Positions 32,014 to 41,275 are shown, numbered from the stretch's first letter. The stretch: 47,261 nucleotides of DNA from an uncultured Duncaniella sp. (GCA_910588795.1 CAJURI010000013.1:1-47261); one strand, 5' to 3'. Notes: a model not told the origin generated them from the sequence alone. A program made the numbers and translations.

Positions 32014-35000
32014 ATGAAATTACGTTTCAGCTTAGCATTACTATTGACAAGCACACTTGCCGTTCAGGGCAAATCACCCGAATGGGTTGACCCGAATGTC
32101 AATGAGATCAACCGAATGCCGATGCATGCGACATACTTCGCGCACCGCAGCGGCGAGGGGCAGGACAAAACAAAGTCGGCCAATTATCTCAATCTCGACG
32201 GGAGATGGAAGTTCAATTATGTAGAGAACCGTGACCAGCGTCCCGGCAATGAGGTGTTCATGCCGGACTATGACGACACGTCATGGGGGAGCATGCAGGT
32301 GCCGGGGATGTGGGAACTTAACGGCTACGGGTCACCTATATATCTTAACGTAGGATATCCGTGGCGCGGCAATTTCAAGAACAATCCTCCGCAGACACCC
32401 GACAAGGAGAATGCCGTCGGGACGTATCGCCGCAACGTCACTGTGCCGGCAGACTGGAACGGGAAGGATGTGATAGCACATTTCGGGTCGGCAACGTCGA
32501 ACCTCACGCTGTGGGTCAACGGCAAGCGCGTTGGCTATGGGGAGGACAGCAAGCTGGCGCAGGAGTTTGACATCACTCCCTACATCATACCCGGCAAGAA
32601 GAATCTCATAGCGTTGCAGGTGGACCGGTGGTGTGACGGCACCTATCTTGAGGACCAGGATTTCTTCCGCCTTACAGGACTTGCGAGGGAGAATTACCTG
32701 TATGCAAGAGAGAAGAACAGAGTGGAGGATATACGCATCAACGGAGATCTGAGCGATGACTACACCAACGGTGTGCTTCGCTATGAGGCAGACATAAAGG
32801 GGGCAGGAAGTCTTGAACTGAAACTCATCTCTCCGGATGGAAAAGTCGTGGCCGAGGCCGAGCGCAAGGATGCCAGGAAGAGGACGGACATAGTAATGGA
32901 TGTGGACAATGTGGAGAAATGGAGTGCGGAATCGCCCGCGCTATACAGCCTTGTAACCACTTTCACTCCCAAGAATGGGAATGCCGAGGTGATAACTCTT
33001 AAAGTGGGCTTCCGAAAGGTGGAGATAAAGGGGTCGCAGCTGCTTGTGAACGGGCAGCCTGTGCTCTTCAAGGGAGCTGACCGCCATGAACTTGACCCGG
33101 ACGGGGGTTATGTGGTGTCAATGGAGCGCATGCTTCAGGACATAAAGAAGATGAAGGAGCTTAACATAAATGCGGTGCGCACATGCCATTATCCGGATGA
33201 TCCGAGATGGTATGACCTGTGTGACAAGTATGGCATCTATGTGGTGGCCGAGAGCAATATAGAGTCGCACGGCATGGGTTATGACGACGAGACACTCGCA
33301 AAGGATCCGCAGTATCTGAAGGCACATCTCGAACGCAACCGCCGCAATGTCGCCGCAAACAGGAATCATCCCTCGATCATAGTGTGGTCGCTCGGCAACG
33401 AGGGCGGCTACGGACCAAACTTCGAGAAGGCCTATGACCTTGTGAAGGGCCTTGACGGATCAAGGCCTGTACAGTATGAGCGCGCCGGGCTCGACGGGAA
33501 GACTGATATATTCTGCCCGATGTATTATCCCTATGAGCATTCGGAGAGATATTCAGCCAATCCGAAATACACCAAGCCGCTGATACAGTGTGAGTACGCG
33601 CATGCCATGGGCAATTCGGAAGGTGGATTCAAGGAGTACTGGGACCTCATAAGGAAATATCCCAAGTATCAGGGTGGTCACATATGGGACTTCGTGGACC
33701 AGTCGGTGCGCTGGACAACACCTGAGGGGAAGACTATATATGCCTACGGCGGAGACTTCAAGAGCAGTGACCCGAGCGACCAGAACTTCTGTGACAACGG
33801 TCTGATATCGCCTGACCGAGTGTTCAATCCTCATGCCTATGAGGTGCAGCGAGTGCAGCAGGACATCCACACGACACTTAGCGAGGACGGGAGCCTCGAG
33901 ATATACAACGAGCGATTCTTCACTCCGCTTGACGATGTGACGATGGAATGGACGTTGCTTGCCAACGGGAAGCCGGTGAGAACAGGCAGCGTGAGCGACA
34001 TAAACACCGCGCCTCAGGCACGCAGCAAGGTGAAAGTGGATTTCGGGCCTGTGGACAATGACACCGAGGCACTGCTGAACGTGACCTACCGGCTAAAAAA
34101 ATCAACCCCGATGCTTGAGGCAGGGAGTGTGGTGGCACGCGAGCAGATACGCCTTACGCCGGTCAATGTGAAGATGGCAGAGTTCAGCAACAGGCCGGTA
34201 ATGAATATTGACCGCAGCGGAGGCTGCCTGTCAGTAAAGGGCGAGAACTTCACAGTGTCATTCGATGACAAGACAGGATTCATAGTGCGCTATGTGGTGA
34301 ATGGGGAGGATATGCTCAAAGAGGGAGCCATGATAACACCTAATTTCTGGCGCGCACCTACGGACAATGATTACGGCGCAGGGCTGCAGAAGAAGCTTGC
34401 CGCATGGAAGAACCCGGGACTGAAGCTTAAGAGCATGACACCGGGACACAGGAACGGCGTGGCCACAGTGAAGGCTGTGTACACTATGGAGAAGGTGCCC
34501 GCCACACTGACCATGGAATATGCCGTGAACGGAGAGGGAGCCATACAGATAAATGAAAAGATGACTCCTGACGCAGATGCAAAGGATGTGCCCATGCTGT
34601 TCCGCTACGGGATACAGATGCCTATGCCGGCACGCTATGAGACTGTGGACTATTACGGCAGGGGGCCGATAGAGAATTACAGCGACCGCCAGCAGGCCGC
34701 GGACCTTGGCATCTACAGGCAGAGCGTGACATCGCAGGCCTATCCTTACATACGCCCGCAGGAGACAGGCACACATACCGACCTGCGTCGCTGGACAGTG
34801 CTCGACGAAAAGGGTTCGGGACTTGAATTCACATCGACAAGGCCATTCTCGGCATCGGCACTCCATTACACGATAGAAAGCCTTGACGGCGGCACCGAGA
34901 AGCCAAACAGCCACTGGGGAGAACTGAGCCAGGATGATGTCACCAATGTGCTCGTGGACTATGCCCAGATGGGTGTGGCTTGCGTGAACAGCTGGGGAGC

Positions 35001-35082
35001 GATTCCGCTGAAGGAGTATCTGGTGCCGTTCGGAGAGTATTCGTTCACACTCACCATCACACCTGTAAGTGACCGATTCTAA
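32014..35082 (+). CDS. lacZ: Exported GH2 family beta-galactosidase
   Basis: This 1022-residue LacZ-type enzyme hydrolyses terminal beta-galactosides. It has a signal peptide (about 1-19), so it acts in the periplasm or beyond. Domains follow LacZ order: jelly-roll sugar-binding, two Ig-like flanks around a TIM barrel, and the C-terminal beta-sandwich (Bgal small chain). Catalytic residues are clear: acid/base Glu463 in WSLGNEGG, and nucleophile Glu527 in IQCEYAHAMGNSEG. It diverges from susC across 270 bp, which suggests shared glycan induction. The symbol is by family resemblance; specificity for lactose versus host or plant galactosides is open. Confidence 0.96.
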   Translation: MKLRFSLALLLTSTLAVQGKSPEWVDPNVNEINRMPMHATYFAHRSGEGQDKTKSANYLNLDGRWKFNYVENRDQRPGNEVFMPDYDDTSWGSMQVPGMWELNGYGSPIYLNVGYPWRGNFKNNPPQTPDKENAVGTYRRNVTVPADWNGKDVIAHFGSATSNLTLWVNGKRVGYGEDSKLAQEFDITPYIIPGKKNLIALQVDRWCDGTYLEDQDFFRLTGLARENYLYAREKNRVEDIRINGDLSDDYTNGVLRYEADIKGAGSLELKLISPDGKVVAEAERKDARKRTDIVMDVDNVEKWSAESPALYSLVTTFTPKNGNAEVITLKVGFRKVEIKGSQLLVNGQPVLFKGADRHELDPDGGYVVSMERMLQDIKKMKELNINAVRTCHYPDDPRWYDLCDKYGIYVVAESNIESHGMGYDDETLAKDPQYLKAHLERNRRNVAANRNHPSIIVWSLGNEGGYGPNFEKAYDLVKGLDGSRPVQYERAGLDGKTDIFCPMYYPYEHSERYSANPKYTKPLIQCEYAHAMGNSEGGFKEYWDLIRKYPKYQGGHIWDFVDQSVRWTTPEGKTIYAYGGDFKSSDPSDQNFCDNGLISPDRVFNPHAYEVQRVQQDIHTTLSEDGSLEIYNERFFTPLDDVTMEWTLLANGKPVRTGSVSDINTAPQARSKVKVDFGPVDNDTEALLNVTYRLKKSTPMLEAGSVVAREQIRLTPVNVKMAEFSNRPVMNIDRSGGCLSVKGENFTVSFDDKTGFIVRYVVNGEDMLKEGAMITPNFWRAPTDNDYGAGLQKKLAAWKNPGLKLKSMTPGHRNGVATVKAVYTMEKVPATLTMEYAVNGEGAIQINEKMTPDADAKDVPMLFRYGIQMPMPARYETVDYYGRGPIENYSDRQQAADLGIYRQSVTSQAYPYIRPQETGTHTDLRRWTVLDEKGSGLEFTSTRPFSASALHYTIESLDGGTEKPNSHWGELSQDDVTNVLVDYAQMGVACVNSWGAIPLKEYLVPFGEYSFTLTITPVSDRF

Positions 35083-35191
35083 GTTCAAATGGCTCTGCGA
35101 GCCACAGGGCTAAGACCGGAGCCGATATAAGAAGCCGGGAGGGGCACAATGACCTCTCGGACAACAAGGGCAACATACCTAACAACATCTC

Positions 35192-35248
35192 AGTGACAGA
35201 GTTGACTGTTGCTGCCGCATCACAGGCAGCACAGTCAGCTCTGTCACT
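35192..35248 (+). terminator. Long hairpin downstream of the beta-galactosidase gene
   Basis: AGTGACAGAGTTGACTGT and TGCTGCC pair with GGCAGCA and CAGTCAGCTCTGTCACT around an 8-nt loop, giving a stem of over 20 bp with a few mismatches. No T-tract follows. It lies 110 bp after the stop in a 379-bp gap that has no gene. Confidence 0.7.
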
Positions 35249-35342
35249 TGCTTTCGGAGTATGAAACCGGGGGGGAGAGCTTGTATTCAGACTATATTGC
35301 CGGGAGTGGCGAACTGGCTTTCGGAGTATAAAGCCGTGGGGG
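35249..35342 (+). repeat. Two copies of a CTTTCGGAGTAT repeat
   Basis: TGCTTTCGGAGTATGAAACC (35249-35268) and TGGCTTTCGGAGTATAAAGCC (35315-35335) are direct repeats 66 bp apart, each followed by a G-run. The second contains a perfect 6-bp stem (GGCTTT/AAAGCC) with an 8-nt loop. No function is known. The rest of the gap up to the tatA promoter shows nothing else recognisable. Confidence 0.55.
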
Positions 35343-35426
35343 TGAAGACGGCGGAGAGGCCAATGGAGCCGGTTGTAAAAAACTATTAAAAACAGGGAGG
35401 AATGGGGTTGTTTGGAAATAAAGGAG

Positions 35427-35434
35427 TAAATTTG
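35427..35434 (+). promoter_or_regulatory. -7 box of the tat-mtnN operon
   Basis: TAAATTTG matches TAnnTTTG, about 28 nt before the tatA start. A TTTG lies upstream at 35411-35414 but is too close (12 nt) for the usual spacing. Confidence 0.65.
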
Positions 35435-35461
35435 CATTAGATAACAAATACACAGTCAGCT

Positions 35462-35656
35462 ATGATACCTTGCATATTTCACCTTGGAACGGGAGAGATC
35501 ATCGTAATACTTGTGGTGGTGCTGCTGCTCTTCGGGGCCAAGCGCATCCCGGAACTTGCAAGAGGCATAGGCCGCGGGATCAGGTCATTCCGCCAGGGCC
35601 TTAACGAAGTGGAGGACGAAATAAACAAAAGCGATAAAAAAGAGGATAAGAATTGA
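35462..35656 (+). CDS. tatA: Sec-independent translocase protein TatA/E
   Basis: This 64-residue protein has the TatA plan: a short N-terminus with LGTGEIIVILVVVLLLFGA as the single membrane helix, the hinge FGAKRIPELARGIG, an amphipathic helix (IRSFRQGLNEVEDEI) and a short charged tail. TatA oligomers form the passage for folded proteins with twin-arginine signals. Its stop overlaps the tatC start (TTGA), so the two are translated together. No tatB is present nearby, which fits the minimal TatA-TatC systems of many Bacteroidetes. Confidence 0.95.
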   Translation: MIPCIFHLGTGEIIVILVVVLLLFGAKRIPELARGIGRGIRSFRQGLNEVEDEINKSDKKEDKN

Positions 35657-36450
35657 GCCGCGAAGAGGGATTCTGGGATCATTTGGAGGCTCTCAGGAAG
35701 GTGCTTCTTCAGAGCGCGGGCATTGTCGCGGGGCTTATGTGCATCTATTTCGCAGTGATGCCGGAGCTTTTCGACAAGGTGATCCTTGCGCCATGCCGGC
35801 AGGACTTTCCGGTGTACGGGATGCTTGAGCGCATAGGCGGGAGTGCCGATGGCGTACGCGAGGATGTGAGCCTCATCAATATACAGCTTGCCTCGCAATT
35901 CATGGTGCACATGTCGACATCGCTGTGGCTCGCAGTGGTGACGTCATTTCCGATAATAGTGTATCTTCTGTGGGGATTTGTGTCGCCGGGTCTATATGAA
36001 AGCGAGAGGCGCGGCGCACGACTGGCATTCCTTGGCGGGAATGTGATGTTTTATCTGGGGGCGGCAATAGGTTATCTGCTCGTATTCCCGCTGACCCTAA
36101 GGTTTCTGGCCGGATATCAGCTGAGCAGCTTTGTGCCCAACCAGATATCTCTTGATTCGTACATAGAGACATTCATGACACTGATACTGGTGATGGGCAT
36201 AGTCTCGGAACTGCCCGTCGCAGCGTGGCTCTTAGGTAAAACGGGGCTGCTCGGGAGGGGGTTCTTCCATCGCTACCGCCGCCATGCCATAGTGGGTCTG
36301 CTTGTCCTGTCGGCAGTCATCACGCCCACGGGCGATCCGTTCACTCTTGCAATAGTCTTTCTCCCCATATATATTCTCTGGGAACTGTCGGCACTTGCCG
36401 TGCCGTCATCCCATGGCGTAACATCAACCTTAAAAACAGCACAGACATGA
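35653..36450 (+). CDS. tatC: Twin-arginine translocase protein TatC
   Basis: This 265-residue polytopic protein is the receptor for twin-arginine signal peptides. The N-terminal FWDHLEALRKVLL is the conserved cytosolic motif (F-x-HL-ELR), and LWGFVSPGLYESER precedes the third helix, also as in TatC. Six membrane segments can be drawn. The start is TTG at 35653, overlapping the tatA stop as TTGA; I prefer it because the conserved HLEALR motif begins only ten residues in and no ATG precedes it. The stop overlaps mtnN by 4 bp (ATGA). Confidence 0.95.
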   Translation: MSREEGFWDHLEALRKVLLQSAGIVAGLMCIYFAVMPELFDKVILAPCRQDFPVYGMLERIGGSADGVREDVSLINIQLASQFMVHMSTSLWLAVVTSFPIIVYLLWGFVSPGLYESERRGARLAFLGGNVMFYLGAAIGYLLVFPLTLRFLAGYQLSSFVPNQISLDSYIETFMTLILVMGIVSELPVAAWLLGKTGLLGRGFFHRYRRHAIVGLLVLSAVITPTGDPFTLAIVFLPIYILWELSALAVPSSHGVTSTLKTAQT

Positions 36451-37115
36451 AAATAGGGATAATCGTAGCCATGCGGAAAGAGCTTGATCTGCTGCTTCCG
36501 CTCATGGAAAATCCAAGGACAGAGGAGTCACACGGGACAATTATGCACACGGGAAAGATCGGGAACCATGATGTGGCACTCATGGAGTGCGGGATCGGGA
36601 AAGTCAATGCCGCGATAGGGGCTGTGACACTCATCGACGCATTCCATCCGGATCTCGTGATCAACACAGGTGTCGCCGCAGGAGCGGGCGATAATGTCGC
36701 AGTGATGGATGCCATAGTGGCAACCGACGTGGCTCACCATGACTTCTGGTGCATAGGGGAAGAATGGGGCCGTGTGCCGGGATGTCCGAGACTGTTTCCG
36801 GCTGAGACATACAGTGAAGCAGTAGATGGGGAGAATGTGAAACGCGGGCTCATAGTGTCGGGGGAGCTGTTCATCACCTCAAGGAGCGAGGTGGACCGCA
36901 TAAAAGAGCATTACCCGGATGTGCTTGCCATAGACATGGAGAGCGCGGCGATAGCGCAGACATGCCATCAGAGGGGGGTGCCATTCTTCTGCATGCGTGT
37001 GATCAGCGACACGCCATGGTGTCACCACGACAACTCACGGCAATACGAGACATTCTGGGAGGACGCACCGCGACAGTCGTTCGCCCTCATAAAGAAGCTT
37101 ATCTCAACGCTGTGA
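36447..37115 (+). CDS. mtnN: 5'-methylthioadenosine/S-adenosylhomocysteine nucleosidase
   Basis: This enzyme (Pfs) hydrolyses S-adenosylhomocysteine to adenine and S-ribosylhomocysteine, and methylthioadenosine likewise. The 222-residue protein shows IVAMRKE with Glu12, INTGVAAGAG at 72-81, AIDMESAAIAQ with Glu165, and RVISD with Asp188, matching the catalytic Glu12, Glu174 and Asp197 of the E. coli enzyme. Its start overlaps the tatC stop. luxS follows after 100 bp, so the two successive steps of the activated methyl cycle are neighbours. Confidence 0.95.
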   Translation: MKIGIIVAMRKELDLLLPLMENPRTEESHGTIMHTGKIGNHDVALMECGIGKVNAAIGAVTLIDAFHPDLVINTGVAAGAGDNVAVMDAIVATDVAHHDFWCIGEEWGRVPGCPRLFPAETYSEAVDGENVKRGLIVSGELFITSRSEVDRIKEHYPDVLAIDMESAAIAQTCHQRGVPFFCMRVISDTPWCHHDNSRQYETFWEDAPRQSFALIKKLISTL

Positions 37116-37215
37116 CACACACCGACAGCCATACGGGCTACATGCTGACGAAATAAGAGGTTGTTAAAAAACGACCTTCAAAAACATAGTGTACAACCGA
37201 CAACATAACAGAGAA

Positions 37216-37698
37216 ATGGAGAAGATAGCAAGTTTCACCATAGATCATGAGCATCTGCTACGCGGCATATACCTGTCAAGGAGAGACACTACTCCCGGGG
37301 GTGACACCGTGACGACATTTGACATACGCATGAGCGAGCCTAACCGCGAGCCGGCTCTGAGTCCGGAGTCACTGCATGCCATGGAGCATCTTGCGGCCAC
37401 ATATCTTCGCAACCGAGCCGACTGGCGGGACAAAATCGTGTACTGGGGGCCTATGGGTTGCTGCACGGGGAATTACCTGCTGGTACAGGGGGCTCTTGAG
37501 CCACGTGACATACTTCAGCTGGTGCGCGACACCATGGAGTATGTGGCAACTTACGAAGGGGAAGTGCCCGGAGCCACACCCCGCGACTGCGGCAACTACT
37601 CATTCATGGATCTCCCCGAGGCACGCCGCCAGGCCCGACGTTACGTCGAAGAGGTGCTTGACCGTATAACCGACGCGAATCTCACCTACCCGCGATGA
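37216..37698 (+). CDS. luxS: S-ribosylhomocysteine lyase
   Basis: LuxS converts S-ribosylhomocysteine into homocysteine and DPD, the precursor of autoinducer-2. From ATG 37216 the protein is 160 residues, the normal length. Metal ligands are visible as His54 and His58 in HAMEHLAATYL, and Cys125 in RDCGNYSF. The catalytic Cys82 is in GPMGC and Glu57 sits in the HxxEH motif. The longer reading from 37189 adds nine residues of unlikely content. It overlaps the next gene by 4 bp (ATGA). The sequence is diverged from the enterobacterial type (MGCCTGNY for MGCRTGFY) but keeps all key residues. Confidence 0.93.
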   Translation: MEKIASFTIDHEHLLRGIYLSRRDTTPGGDTVTTFDIRMSEPNREPALSPESLHAMEHLAATYLRNRADWRDKIVYWGPMGCCTGNYLLVQGALEPRDILQLVRDTMEYVATYEGEVPGATPRDCGNYSFMDLPEARRQARRYVEEVLDRITDANLTYPR

Positions 37699-38348
37699 AG
37701 GATATCAAGGGAATAAAGGGTAAATTCTATATAGCCTCGCTCATAGAGGAGGGTGAGCATGAGCATCAGGACTTCAAGTATGCAGTGTCGGATGCCCGCA
37801 AGATAGCCCGCAGCCTGTCGGCATTTGCTAACAATGACGGCGGAAGGCTTCTGATAGGTGTCAAGGACAACGGATCGATAGCCGGCGTGCGCAACGAGGA
37901 GGACATCTATGTGGTGGAGCAGGCTGCGGAGATGTACTGCGAGCCACCACAGAAGATACGTGTGACGGCATTCAAGACCGATGGGGGCCACACGGTGATG
38001 CGCGTCGAAATAGACCGGGCAGAGAAGAGACCTGTGCATGTAAAGGAAAGCGGCGGAGAGCTTCGGGCATATTACAGGGTGCATGACGAGAATATATCCG
38101 CACCTGCGCTGATGGTGCGCGCCTGGGAGCAAGCATCTGCCAACGAAGGGACACTCGTGGAGGTGAGCCGAAGCGGACGCATGCTTTTAGAGATGGCCGA
38201 AGAGCACGACGGCACCACACTTGAGAGCTTCATGCTATCGGCACATGTGTCGCGCCAGACAGCGGAGGATATAGCGTTGAACCTATACAGCATGGGGCTG
38301 ATAGATTTTGTGTATAACGGTACGTGTTTTATGCTGAGATCGAAATGA
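37695..38348 (+). CDS. AlbA_2-type (Schlafen-like) putative DNA-binding protein
   Basis: This 217-residue protein has an N-terminal AlbA_2 domain: EHQDFKYAVSDARKIARSLSAF near 24-45 (the E-x-K motif), NNDGGRLLIGVKDNG at 46-60, and a later REP-like strand RPVHVKESGGELRAYYRV near 114. A winged-helix-like C-terminal part (about 165-217) follows. Relatives are often called ATP-binding or transcriptional regulator proteins. The exact activity is unknown. It overlaps luxS before it and the GH25 gene after it, each by 4 bp, so all three are translationally coupled. Confidence 0.82.
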   Translation: MKDIKGIKGKFYIASLIEEGEHEHQDFKYAVSDARKIARSLSAFANNDGGRLLIGVKDNGSIAGVRNEEDIYVVEQAAEMYCEPPQKIRVTAFKTDGGHTVMRVEIDRAEKRPVHVKESGGELRAYYRVHDENISAPALMVRAWEQASANEGTLVEVSRSGRMLLEMAEEHDGTTLESFMLSAHVSRQTAEDIALNLYSMGLIDFVYNGTCFMLRSK

Positions 38349-39109
38349 GACTGAATAGCAGAACCATAATGCGACTTTTGCCGGCGTTACTCGCAGGGAT
38401 GCTTTTATCGGCCTGCAGAGGGGAGGACAATTCGCCCCATTCCGTAGCAGGATTCAAAGAATATGAGATATTGGGCATAGATGTAAGCGCACATAACGGA
38501 GATATCGACTTTGAAAAGGTCAGCAAAGGAGGGATAGAGTTTGTGATCATCAAGGCAACCGAAGGTGGCACGTTCAAGGACCGGATGTTTGTGGACAATG
38601 TGCGCAAGGCCCGCAAAGCCGGTCTCAAGATCGGGGCTTACCACTTTTTCCGCTTCGACACGCCGGGATATATACAGGGTCTCAATTTCGCCAATTCGAT
38701 CCACGGACGCAATCTCGATCTGCCGGCCGTGATAGACATCGAGGAGTACACCAATCCCAATCTCCAGAGGACCAAGCTTGTGATGAGCCGTGTGAGCGAG
38801 ATGGCCGACTACCTTGAGAAACGTGGCTACAGGGTGATGCTCTATACCAACAAGAAAGGGCACGCGCGCTTCATAAGCGGGCAGCTTGCCACGTATCCGT
38901 TGTGGCTATGCTCACTTGGCACACCGCCGGAGGGTATAGACTGTGACATATGGCAAGCCACCCACCATGGGAAGGTGAGTGGCATAGACCATGAGGTAGA
39001 CATCAATGTGTTCACCGGGACGCGCCCGCTGTGGGACCGCTTCGCCTCGGGGATCAAAGCCGAGGCGAAACACGGCGACAGCAATAAGCTACCTGAGACG
39101 CCGGACTGA
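38345..39109 (+). CDS. GH25 family lysozyme lipoprotein
   Basis: This 254-residue protein cleaves the beta-1,4 bond of peptidoglycan between MurNAc and GlcNAc. A lipobox LLSAC gives Cys24, so it is probably anchored in the envelope. GH25 catalytic carboxylates are visible in the strands GIDVSAH (Asp47), IIKATEG (Glu73) and VIDIEEY (Asp131, Glu133). WQATHHGKVSGIDHEVDINVF closes the barrel. The start at 38345 overlaps the previous stop (ATGA). Its 3' end overlaps by 21 bp the convergent peptidase gene. It may be for wall remodelling or for lysis of competing bacteria. Confidence 0.92.
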   Translation: MRLNSRTIMRLLPALLAGMLLSACRGEDNSPHSVAGFKEYEILGIDVSAHNGDIDFEKVSKGGIEFVIIKATEGGTFKDRMFVDNVRKARKAGLKIGAYHFFRFDTPGYIQGLNFANSIHGRNLDLPAVIDIEEYTNPNLQRTKLVMSRVSEMADYLEKRGYRVMLYTNKKGHARFISGQLATYPLWLCSLGTPPEGIDCDIWQATHHGKVSGIDHEVDINVFTGTRPLWDRFASGIKAEAKHGDSNKLPETPD

Positions 39110-41275
39110 CTTGAGAGCCTCGTTACGGACCTTTTCAGAGAAAGAACCGTCGGCAGCCACTTTCTCGAGGCGCGAAGCGATCTCGGCGGCACGATGGGAA
39201 TAATTGTACCACCCGAAAGCCTCCACGATGTTGAACTGCATGTCATCATCGCCGCAAGCATAGAGATAGTCAAACAGATTGTCGACGGCGGTGTGCAGCG
39301 GGTGGTTGCGTGACTGGCGGAGGAAAGCCTTGATCTCTCGTGTATCGGGCTTGGCAGAGGTCATCTGAGCAAGGTCCTCATCGTAAGTCCTGTCGGAAAA
39401 ACGGGAGGCAATGTTTCTGCGGGCCTTGTTCATCAGAGAATCCGGCTCATAGCTATAACGGTAAGGCGCGGAAGCCTCAAGCTCGGCAAGCAGCGCGTCG
39501 CAGTCAAAATGAACCATGGCACCCTGCACCTGGAAATTGACACGCTCCCCCTTTGCATCGTCGGTGAAGGAACGGATCAGGGCCGGAATGAGAGCGGGAG
39601 AGCCGTTCTTTCCGGCAAACACAGCCGAGAAGCGGCGTATAAGCTCGTAGCTGTCGTCAAGCCCGAGAGCCAAAGCCTGAACAAACTCCTCACCCTTGGC
39701 ATGAGACAGGAGCATGAGCGCGCCGAAACGCACTATGAAGCTCGGGGAGTCACGGAAAGTGTCAAGCAGATCTTTCGCGCCTATCTCACCGGCGTTGTAA
39801 AGCTGTTCGAGAGCCAGAGACTGCATCACGGGGGAGGATGCGGAAGCGAGCTGCCTGCGCCAGTATCGGGCATCGGCCGACACAATGGCATCGTTTATAT
39901 CCACCTTCTCTTTTTCACTCGGAACAAAGGCGAATGTCGGGTCACCAATTATGTGAGATTCAAGATAGGGATTAAACTTCACCATGTTGCCGACACGCAG
40001 CCCCTTGTCAAGAAGTCCGAGATACTTGTCACACCACTTGTCCTGCAGAGAGTTGACACTGTTTGCCATAGCCACGACGCAGTCACCCTCGCCGCCGAAT
40101 ATGTATGCGCCGGCGATATACTGATCATTGTTGAAAGAACCATTGAAGCATGCATCGAGAATGACCATACGTACGTTGGGACGGTATTTTCCGAAATCAT
40201 AGATGTGAAGGTCCATCCTCTCACTATAAATGGAATCGGCCGCTATTGACTCAGGATCCATGAGAGAGTCAAACCATGAGGCGGGCACATCGTAGTTTTT
40301 GCAATAACGCGCCACAACAGAGTCACGAGGCTGACCGTCCTCAATGGCACTCCGCATTTTCCCCCGGAAGAACAGCTTGGCCTGTTCAAGCTGAGACTGC
40401 ACGCTCCGCGCATCGGGGTAACGGTTGATATACTCCTTGACCGGAGAACCGTGGTGGTGCAGAAGCGCGAGGGAGAGCCCGGGATCCTGCATACGGGACA
40501 TGAGCGGATACTTGGTGTTGAGGCTGTGGGTGTGGTTTATGAAATCCATGCCTCCGCGCCGGTTTCTGAGCCACGGGAACTGCTCCAACATAGCCACCCG
40601 CTCATCGAGACGCGCAGCCATGGACTCGGAATTGTAGCCGGATCCGGCAAACACGAGCAGACTGTTCATAGCATCGCCACGCTCCTTGATGCGCACCACC
40701 TTGCGCAGGTAGTCACGAAGATTCTCCACGCGAGTCTTGCCATAGAAATTCATGCTGCGTATGCGCCCGGAGTACAGTTGCGGCTTCACCTCCTGCGGAG
40801 AGTCATGACGGAGGGAATAATAGTAGAGCAACGGCTTCTTCTCGTCGCGCTTGATGAAGTCGAACTTAAGATTGAGGTCATCATAGAACCTGTCGGAGGG
40901 AACGGATCCGCGCTCCATGCGTTTGGGTGACTGAGCTGCCTTGAAAGCCGAGGACATATGCTGGGCATCGAGCAGCATGGGAACAGGGATCTCACCCACA
41001 AGGACAAAGCCCTCGATAGGAGCCTTCTTCCGAGTAGCCATCGAACGAATGACGGAGCGGATGGAATCGGGAGTCACGGACGGACCCACGACCACAGTTT
41101 CAGTGACCAGCCCCTGCTTCCTGACAGAAGCGGCATAGGCCTCGAGTTCAGCCGGAATCTGAGAATTACTCAGACTGTCGACAAATATGGCAAAACCGCG
41201 CTGGGCCGCGTTGCCGGCCAAGGCAACACAGGCAATGGCAAGCAGAGCAATGCCACGTAGAAGAGTTGATTTCAT
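39089..41275 (-). CDS. Gingipain-like (C25/clan CD) cysteine peptidase with HEAT-like repeats
   Basis: This 728-residue exported protein has a signal peptide (about 1-23). Residues about 28-455 fit a C25-like caspase/gingipain fold: VLVGEIPVP (92-99), SDRFYDDL (127-134), the His strand LLHHHGSP (271-278) and the nucleophile strand VILDACFNG with Cys376, then HIIGDPTFAF near 441-450, as in C25 proteins. Residues about 460-728 are helical, HEAT-like repeats (RFGALMLLSHAKGEE, LIRRFSAVFAGKNG, NIVEAFGWYNYS). There is no C-terminal type IX sorting domain, so I expect it to stay in the periplasm. It is last in the TonB-receptor operon. The catalytic pair is inferred from motifs only. Confidence 0.8.
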   Translation of the reverse strand: MKSTLLRGIALLAIACVALAGNAAQRGFAIFVDSLSNSQIPAELEAYAASVRKQGLVTETVVVGPSVTPDSIRSVIRSMATRKKAPIEGFVLVGEIPVPMLLDAQHMSSAFKAAQSPKRMERGSVPSDRFYDDLNLKFDFIKRDEKKPLLYYYSLRHDSPQEVKPQLYSGRIRSMNFYGKTRVENLRDYLRKVVRIKERGDAMNSLLVFAGSGYNSESMAARLDERVAMLEQFPWLRNRRGGMDFINHTHSLNTKYPLMSRMQDPGLSLALLHHHGSPVKEYINRYPDARSVQSQLEQAKLFFRGKMRSAIEDGQPRDSVVARYCKNYDVPASWFDSLMDPESIAADSIYSERMDLHIYDFGKYRPNVRMVILDACFNGSFNNDQYIAGAYIFGGEGDCVVAMANSVNSLQDKWCDKYLGLLDKGLRVGNMVKFNPYLESHIIGDPTFAFVPSEKEKVDINDAIVSADARYWRRQLASASSPVMQSLALEQLYNAGEIGAKDLLDTFRDSPSFIVRFGALMLLSHAKGEEFVQALALGLDDSYELIRRFSAVFAGKNGSPALIPALIRSFTDDAKGERVNFQVQGAMVHFDCDALLAELEASAPYRYSYEPDSLMNKARRNIASRFSDRTYDEDLAQMTSAKPDTREIKAFLRQSRNHPLHTAVDNLFDYLYACGDDDMQFNIVEAFGWYNYSHRAAEIASRLEKVAADGSFSEKVRNEALKSVRRLR

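Noticed and set aside
35057..35437. 126-codon minus-strand reading after the beta-galactosidase gene
   Set aside because: It runs through the hairpin and the G-rich repeats, has no promoter and no recognisable content.
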